From: an uncultured Eubacteriales bacterium
GTDB taxonomy: Bacteria > Bacillota_A > Clostridia > Oscillospirales > Oscillospiraceae
Direction of reading: 5' to 3'
DNA length: 5,344 bases
Assembly: GCA_900556015.1 (NCBI GenBank)
Contig: USNH01000085.1
Location: 1-5,344, forward strand
The notes beneath the pieces are model-generated. The model was not told where the DNA came from, searched no databases, and saw only the letters and a list, made by a program, of their open reading frames with translations. Below are positions 1 through 5,344 of this stretch, piece by piece. Position 1 is the first letter of the stretch, and every line of letters begins with the position of its first letter. Made by a program: the position numbers and the translations under genes.

Positions 1-17
1 AAAAAGTTAACAATAAA

Positions 18-34
18 AGTCAAAGAAAGTCAAA
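18..34 (+). promoter_or_regulatory. CtsR operator 1 (perfect heptad direct repeat)
   Basis: Two AGTCAAA heptads (18-24 and 28-34) are separated by GAA. This matches in full the known CtsR consensus RGTCAAA-NAN-RGTCAAA. The site ends 8 nt before the -35 hexamer, about -60 to -44 relative to the predicted start, within the AT-rich tract where an UP element would lie. Repressor bound here could hinder RNA polymerase alpha contacts or cooperate with the downstream operator. The assignment is strongly supported because the regulated gene encodes CtsR itself. Confidence 0.93.
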
Positions 35-42
35 TTTACCTA

Positions 43-71
43 TTGACAAAGTAGGACAGAGGGTGTATCAT
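43..71 (+). promoter_or_regulatory. Sigma-A type promoter of the ctsR operon
   Basis: A perfect -35 hexamer TTGACA (43-48) is followed by a 17-nt spacer and a -10 hexamer TATCAT (66-71), one mismatch from TATAAT. Transcription should start near 78, giving a leader of about 43 nt before ctsR. The first 42 bases are very AT-rich and could serve as an UP element. Such a strong promoter fits a gene set held down by a repressor rather than one needing an activator or alternative sigma factor. Confidence 0.9.
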
Positions 72-80
72 ACGTTCAAA

Positions 81-97
81 GGTCAAAGAAAGGCAAA
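81..97 (+). promoter_or_regulatory. CtsR operator 2 (one mismatch)
   Basis: GGTCAAA (81-87), GAA, AGGCAAA (91-97) fits the CtsR direct-repeat consensus except for one T-to-G change in the second heptad. It begins about 3 nt after the predicted transcription start, so bound CtsR would block open-complex formation or promoter escape. Its centre lies 63 bp from that of operator 1. Additional single heptads abut it: GTTCAAA at 74-80 and AGTCAAA at 97-103, the latter running up to the ctsR ribosome binding site at 105-110. Confidence 0.87.
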
Positions 98-120
98 GTC
101 AAAAAGGAGGCGATCGCCGC

Positions 121-570
121 ATGGGTATTTCCGATATTATCGCCGGGTTCATCCAGCAGGAGCTGGACAACGCCGGCGGCGCGCTGGAGCTCCAGCGCAG
201 TGACCTGGCCCAGCGCTTCAACTGCGTGCCCAGTCAGATCAACTACGTGATGTCCACCCGGTTCTCCCCGGAGCACGGGTACATCGTGGAGTCGCGCCGG
301 GGCGGCGGCGGCTACATCCGCATCACGCGGGTGCAGGTGGATCGTCAGACGCTGCTGATGCACGTCATCAACTCCGTGGGCGACACGCTGGACAGCCGCA
401 GCGCACGGGCCATCGCCCAGAACCTGGTGGACGGCGAGGCCGTCAGCCACGAGCTGGGGCAGGCGCTGCTGTCCGCCACCGGGCCGCGAGCCTTACAGGC
501 TGCGCCGCCGGAGTGCCGCGACGCGCTTCGCGCCGCCATCTTCAAGCAGATACTCATCCATTCGGTTTGA
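121..570 (+). CDS. ctsR: Transcriptional repressor CtsR
   Basis: CtsR is a dimeric winged-helix repressor of class III heat-shock genes (clp genes and its own operon) that binds tandem heptads in promoter DNA. The product is 149 aa, close to the usual 150-155. The N-terminal winged helix-turn-helix covers roughly residues 1-72. The recognition-helix region has the family signature around V36-PSQINYVMSTRF-48, and the wing carries RR followed by a tetraglycine loop (G61-G64) and YIRI. That loop is the heat-sensing element in B. subtilis CtsR, so direct thermal de-repression is expected here. The C-terminal part, about 75-149, corresponds to the helical domain that regulates dimerisation and turnover. 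The ATG at 121 follows AGGAGG (105-110) by 10 nt. It is the first gene of the operon and, given the two operators in its promoter, almost certainly autoregulated. Confidence 0.96.
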   Translation: MGISDIIAGFIQQELDNAGGALELQRSDLAQRFNCVPSQINYVMSTRFSPEHGYIVESRRGGGGYIRITRVQVDRQTLLMHVINSVGDTLDSRSARAIAQNLVDGEAVSHELGQALLSATGPRALQAAPPECRDALRAAIFKQILIHSV

Positions 571-594
571 TTTTTTCACAAGGAGGCTACGATT

Positions 595-1029
595 ATGAAA
601 TGTGATCGCTGCGGTAAGAACGATGCTACGTTCTATTATAAGAGCAATATCAACGGACGTGTCACCGAGACACATCTGTGCCAGGACTGTGCCCGTCAGA
701 TGGGCTATGCCGAGCCGATGGCCAGCCGCATGGGCGGCTGGTTCGACGACGACTGGTTCTCCCGTCCCTTCAGCCTGTTTGAGCCGCTGTTCGGCGGCCT
801 GGGCAGCCGGATGCTGACGGAGTTCCCCCAGCCCGTCAACGTGCTGGAGCAGGCGCAGACCGCCGACGAGAAGGCGGACGACGGGCTGCTGCCCAAGGAG
901 GAGGCCGCCGGTCTGGCGCTGGAGCGCAAGCGCAACGCGCTGCGTACCCAGCTCCACAACGCGGTGGAGGAGGAGCGGTATGAGGACGCCGCCAAGCTCC
1001 GGGATGAGCTGAAGTCCCTCAGCGCCTAA
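595..1029 (+). CDS. mcsA: McsA-like UVR-motif zinc protein (short form)
   Basis: McsA is known in B. subtilis as the activator of the arginine kinase McsB and a partner of CtsR and ClpC. This 144-aa protein has an N-terminal four-cysteine zinc site (C3-x2-C6, C29-x2-C32), a middle stretch rich in Phe and Gly (about 49-70), an acidic linker, and a C-terminal UVR motif (about 113-142, with RYEDAAKLRDEL) predicted as a helical hairpin. B. subtilis McsA is about 185 aa with a second pair of CxxC motifs in the middle. Here that second finger is absent and no other cysteines remain. AGGAGG at 581-586 places the ATG at 595 with 8-nt spacing, and only 24 nt separate it from ctsR. The gene that normally follows, mcsB, is not present. 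Homology rests on the first finger, the UVR motif and operon position. The function without a local McsB is uncertain; it may act as a CtsR modulator or a direct ClpC adaptor. Confidence 0.87.
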   Translation: MKCDRCGKNDATFYYKSNINGRVTETHLCQDCARQMGYAEPMASRMGGWFDDDWFSRPFSLFEPLFGGLGSRMLTEFPQPVNVLEQAQTADEKADDGLLPKEEAAGLALERKRNALRTQLHNAVEEERYEDAAKLRDELKSLSA

Positions 1030-1056
1030 GGGCGCACGATCCCCATTCACACATTG

Positions 1057-1063
1057 AGAGGAA
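1057..1063 (+). promoter_or_regulatory. Ribosome binding site fixing the clpC start
   Basis: AGAGGAA at 1057-1063 is the only Shine-Dalgarno-like sequence ahead of clpC. It lies 9 nt from ATG 1073 but touches the in-frame GTG at 1064, which is therefore too close to serve as start. A run of six T (1067-1072) directly precedes the ATG. Confidence 0.75.
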
Positions 1064-1072
1064 GTGTTTTTT

Positions 1073-3497
<2,425 letters not shown>

Positions 3498-3499
<2 letters not shown>

Positions 3500-3504
3500 G
3501 GTGA
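3498..3504 (+). promoter_or_regulatory. Ribosome binding site fixing the start of the four-cysteine protein
   Basis: GAGGTGA at 3498-3504 overlaps the clpC stop codon (3497-3499) and sits 5 nt before ATG 3510. The alternative in-frame GTG at 3501 lies inside this Shine-Dalgarno sequence, so it is unlikely to be the start. The overlap suggests translation of the small gene is coupled to clpC. Confidence 0.7.
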
Positions 3505-3509
3505 CATCC

Positions 3510-3719
3510 ATGCTGTTTCGCAAGGACATCGACCCCCGCTGCGCCTATTGCGCCCGGGGCAGCCGTATCGGCGAGGACAAGGTGGCCTGTGTCAAGCGGG
3601 GCATCGTCGCGCCGGAGTACCACTGCGCCGCGTTCGTCTACGACCCGCTGCGCCGCGTGCCGCCCCGGCCCATGAAGCTGGATACGGACAAGCTGACAAG
3701 CGAGGATTTTGAGATCTGA
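3510..3719 (+). CDS. Small four-cysteine protein, candidate zinc-binding, function unknown
   Basis: This 69-aa basic protein is of no family whose function I recognise. Its ATG is preceded at 5 nt by GAGGTGA and lies 10 nt after the clpC stop, so it is very likely co-transcribed with clpC. Four cysteines are spaced C11-x2-C14-x12-C27-x11-C39, a pattern compatible with one zinc ion or a small disulfide- or metal-stabilised fold. A conserved-looking FVYDPLRRVPPRP segment follows at about 42-54, then an acidic tail ending in SEDFEI. There is no signal peptide or membrane segment, so it should be cytosolic. I have an impression of similar small proteins in other clostridia but cannot confirm it. 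The compact cysteine pattern, good ribosome binding site and tight packing argue for a real gene. A role as a ClpC partner or a redox/metal sensor is only inference from position. Confidence 0.8.
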   Translation: MLFRKDIDPRCAYCARGSRIGEDKVACVKRGIVAPEYHCAAFVYDPLRRVPPRPMKLDTDKLTSEDFEI

Positions 3720-3733
3720 ACGGAGAAAACGCT

Positions 3734-4552
3734 ATGCTGCCTGACAAGATTTACGCCGTCTATTTCAGCGGCACGGGAACAACGAAAAAGACCGTCACCC
3801 GCATCGCCCGCCGGCTGGCGGACGGGCTGGGCGCGGCCTATGAGGAGTACGACTATACACTGCCCGATGCGCGGCAGCGGGCGCTGACCATCCCTGCCGG
3901 GGCACTGGCGGTGGTGGGCTGTCCCACCTATGCCGGGCGCGTGCCGAACCTGCTGATGCCGTACCTGCGGGATATGGTTCGCGGCGGCGGGGCACTGGCC
4001 CTGCCGGTGGTGCTGTTCGGCAACCGCAATTACGATGACGCGCTGATGGAGCTGTCCCAGCTGCTGACGGCGGGCGGGTTCACCTGCGTCGGCGGCGGGG
4101 CGTTCGTGGGGGAGCACAGCTTCTCCCGCACGCTGGGCGCGGGTCGTCCAAACGGGGCGGACGAGGCGGAGATGGATGCGTTTGCCGATGGACTAGCCGC
4201 CAAGCTGCGGGCCGGAGACACCGCCGCCGTCACCGTAGGCGGCTGTGACCCCATCCGGCCCTACTACACGCCCCGCGACCGCCACGGAAACCCCATCAAC
4301 ATCCTGAAGGTCAAGCCCAAAACGGACATGAGCAAATGCGGCGGCTGCGGCTGGTGCGCCGCACACTGCCCCATGGGCAGCATCGATCCAACGGACGTGT
4401 CGCAGGTAAACGGCGTATGCATCAAGTGCTGTGCCTGCGTCAAGGGCTGTCCCACCGGGGCGAAGTATTTTGACGATCCGGGCTATCTCTACCACAAGAG
4501 CGAGCTGGAGGAGGTCTATGCCCGCCCCGCGAAGAATGAAGCCTTTCTGTGA
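3734..4552 (+). CDS. EFR1-type flavodoxin-ferredoxin fusion protein
   Basis: This is a 272-aa cytosolic electron-transfer protein. The N-terminal flavodoxin-like domain (about 5-165) starts with beta strand IYAVYF and the FMN phosphate loop SGTGTT at 12-17. It continues with the GCPTYAGRVP loop (62-71) and the GNRNYDDAL loop (96-104), both placed as FMN-contacting loops are in this fold. The C-terminal part carries two CxxCxxCxxxCP motifs, C202/C205/C208/C212 and C229/C232/C235/C239, each expected to ligate a [4Fe-4S] cluster; an extra C233 sits inside the second motif. This architecture matches the family named EFR1 ferredoxins, common in anaerobic Firmicutes, whose partners are mostly unknown. 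GGAG at 3722-3725 lies 8 nt before the ATG, and the gap to the previous gene is 14 nt. It may supply electrons to a reductase elsewhere in the genome. A stress-linked redox role is inference from operon position only. Confidence 0.91.
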   Translation: MLPDKIYAVYFSGTGTTKKTVTRIARRLADGLGAAYEEYDYTLPDARQRALTIPAGALAVVGCPTYAGRVPNLLMPYLRDMVRGGGALALPVVLFGNRNYDDALMELSQLLTAGGFTCVGGGAFVGEHSFSRTLGAGRPNGADEAEMDAFADGLAAKLRAGDTAAVTVGGCDPIRPYYTPRDRHGNPINILKVKPKTDMSKCGGCGWCAAHCPMGSIDPTDVSQVNGVCIKCCACVKGCPTGAKYFDDPGYLYHKSELEEVYARPAKNEAFL

Positions 4553-4570
4553 CATAGGAGTCTATACCGT

Positions 4571-5254
4571 ATGAGATACCCCTACTTACTGTTTGATGCC
4601 GATAACACGCTGTTCGATTTCGACCGCAGCAACCGGGTGGCGTTCAACGCCGTCTGCGCTGCCTTCAGTTTGCCGGATGATGACGAGACGTTTGCCCTCT
4701 ACGAGCGCTGCAACAACGCCATGTGGGCCGCCTTCGACCGGGGGGAGTGTACCAAGGATTTCCTGGTGGTGCAGCGTTTCCGCAATTTCCTGGCCGCGCT
4801 GGGTGTGGAGCGTGATCCGGCGGCCTGCAATCAACTGCACCTGCACACGCTGGAGCAGCAATCCTATCTGCTGTCCCACGCAGAGGAGGTCTGTCGGGAG
4901 CTGAGCCGCAGCCATAAGCTGTACCTCGTCACCAACGCCGTGGCCTCCGTGCAGCGCAGCCGGCTGGGGCGGAGCGTCATCCGGCCCTACATCAGTGACG
5001 CGTTTATCAGCGAGGAGGCTGGCGCGGCCAAGCCCGACCCGGCGTATTTTGATTATGTGTTCGCCCGGATCGGCGGTATCACCAAGGAGAACTGCATCGT
5101 TATCGGCGACAGCCTGTCCAGCGACATCCGCGGCGCGAACAACTACGGCCTGCCCTGCTGCTGGTATGACCCGAAGAACAGCCCCGCGCCCGCCGACCTG
5201 CGAATAGACTACCGCATCACCGACCTGCGCCAGCTGTACGATATTGTAGGTTGA
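4571..5254 (+). CDS. HAD hydrolase, YjjG/YfnB-like pyrimidine nucleotidase
   Basis: This 227-aa protein belongs to the haloacid dehalogenase superfamily. Motif I is FDADNTLF (nucleophile D9, acid D11), motif II is T121 in YLVTNA, motif III is K154 in GAAKPDP, and motif IV is GDSLSSD with D180 and D185. The helical cap lies between motifs I and II (about 16-100). The FDADNTLFDF start, the cap segment around MWAAFDRGE and the ISEEAGAAKPDPAYFDY block resemble E. coli YjjG (about 225 aa), which dephosphorylates dUMP, dTMP and non-canonical pyrimidine nucleotides. House-cleaning of damaged nucleotides is therefore the likely role, though HAD substrates are hard to predict and a general phosphatase is possible. 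AGGAG at 4556-4560 precedes the ATG by 10 nt, and the gap from the EFR1 gene is 18 nt. It is the last gene of the cluster, just before a strong hairpin. Confidence 0.9.
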   Translation: MRYPYLLFDADNTLFDFDRSNRVAFNAVCAAFSLPDDDETFALYERCNNAMWAAFDRGECTKDFLVVQRFRNFLAALGVERDPAACNQLHLHTLEQQSYLLSHAEEVCRELSRSHKLYLVTNAVASVQRSRLGRSVIRPYISDAFISEEAGAAKPDPAYFDYVFARIGGITKENCIVIGDSLSSDIRGANNYGLPCCWYDPKNSPAPADLRIDYRITDLRQLYDIVG

Positions 5255-5255
5255 G

Positions 5256-5293
5256 AGCAGAGGAAAGCCGCCGCAGGGCGGCGTTCCTCTGCT
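5256..5293 (+). terminator. Strong hairpin, probable operon terminator without a U-tract
   Basis: Arms 5256-5272 and 5277-5293 pair over 17 positions with a single A-G mismatch (5266/5283) and a GCAG tetraloop; most of the stem is GC. It begins 1 nt after the stop codon of the nucleotidase gene. No run of T follows (the next bases are GTGGGAG), so it is not a textbook intrinsic terminator. It could still end transcription, work with Rho, or protect the 3' end of the mRNA. Near symmetry means it could act on both strands. Confidence 0.65.
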
Positions 5294-5344
5294 GTGGGAG
5301 ACGTTGCAGAAATAAGGGGTGCTTATCACAAAGCGGCTGTCATG

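Noticed and set aside
109..118. Palindrome GGCGATCGCC between the ctsR ribosome binding site and start, considered as an RNA thermometer
   Set aside because: Only a 3-bp stem with a GATC loop can form, which is too weak to hide the ribosome binding site. Thermal control is explained by CtsR and its operators.
1064..1072. GTG at 1064 as the clpC start (three extra residues)
   Set aside because: The Shine-Dalgarno sequence ends at 1063, leaving no spacing. ATG 1073 has normal spacing and gives an N-terminus that lines up with B. subtilis ClpC.
1030..1072. Remnant of mcsB in the mcsA-clpC gap
   Set aside because: The 43 nt hold only the clpC ribosome binding site and a T-run. No kinase-like coding fragment is visible in any frame.
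4586..5329. A 247-codon minus-strand frame over the HAD gene, starting beyond the hairpin
   Set aside because: It mirrors the GC-biased codons of the HAD gene, would be interrupted by the strong hairpin at its start, has no clear ribosome binding site, and gives a composition-biased translation.
5304..5344. Possible promoter (TTGCAG, TTATCA) or new gene start (ATG at 5342) at the window end
   Set aside because: The hexamers are only 13 nt apart, no convincing ribosome binding site precedes the ATG, and the window ends before anything can be judged.

Overview
The window reads as GC-rich Firmicute DNA, most likely from an Oscillospiraceae-type clostridium of the Flavonifractor/Oscillibacter kind. 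The clues are a Gram-positive ctsR-mcsA-clpC stress operon, strong AGGAGG-type ribosome binding sites, high-GC codon use in every gene, and an AT-rich promoter island ahead of the first gene. The genus is a guess from protein style and composition. All six genes lie on the + strand.

Layout. Positions 1-120 hold a near-consensus sigma-A promoter (TTGACA, 17-nt spacer, TATCAT) bracketed by two CtsR operators, one just upstream of the -35 and one just past the predicted transcription start. Next come ctsR (121-570, repressor), a short mcsA (595-1029, one zinc finger plus a UVR motif) and clpC (1073-3499, Hsp100 unfoldase of the ClpCP protease). A 69-residue four-cysteine protein (3510-3719), a flavodoxin-ferredoxin fusion of the EFR1 type (3734-4552) and a YjjG-like HAD nucleotidase (4571-5254) follow. 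Intergenic gaps are only 10 to 43 nt, and a strong hairpin at 5256-5293 closes the cluster, so a single six-gene transcript is plausible. The last 50 bases hold nothing I can call.

How it works together. CtsR should repress its own operon under normal conditions and release it on heat or protein damage, raising McsA and ClpC. The system departs from the Bacillus subtilis order ctsR-mcsA-mcsB-clpC-radA-disA in three ways. The arginine kinase gene mcsB is missing from its usual place. McsA lacks the second zinc finger. The downstream partners are redox and house-cleaning genes rather than radA-disA. ClpC nevertheless keeps both glutamates that form the phosphoarginine pockets in B. subtilis ClpC. 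This rearranged stress module, and the unrecognised four-cysteine protein behind clpC, are the most interesting parts. The rest is well-known family biology.
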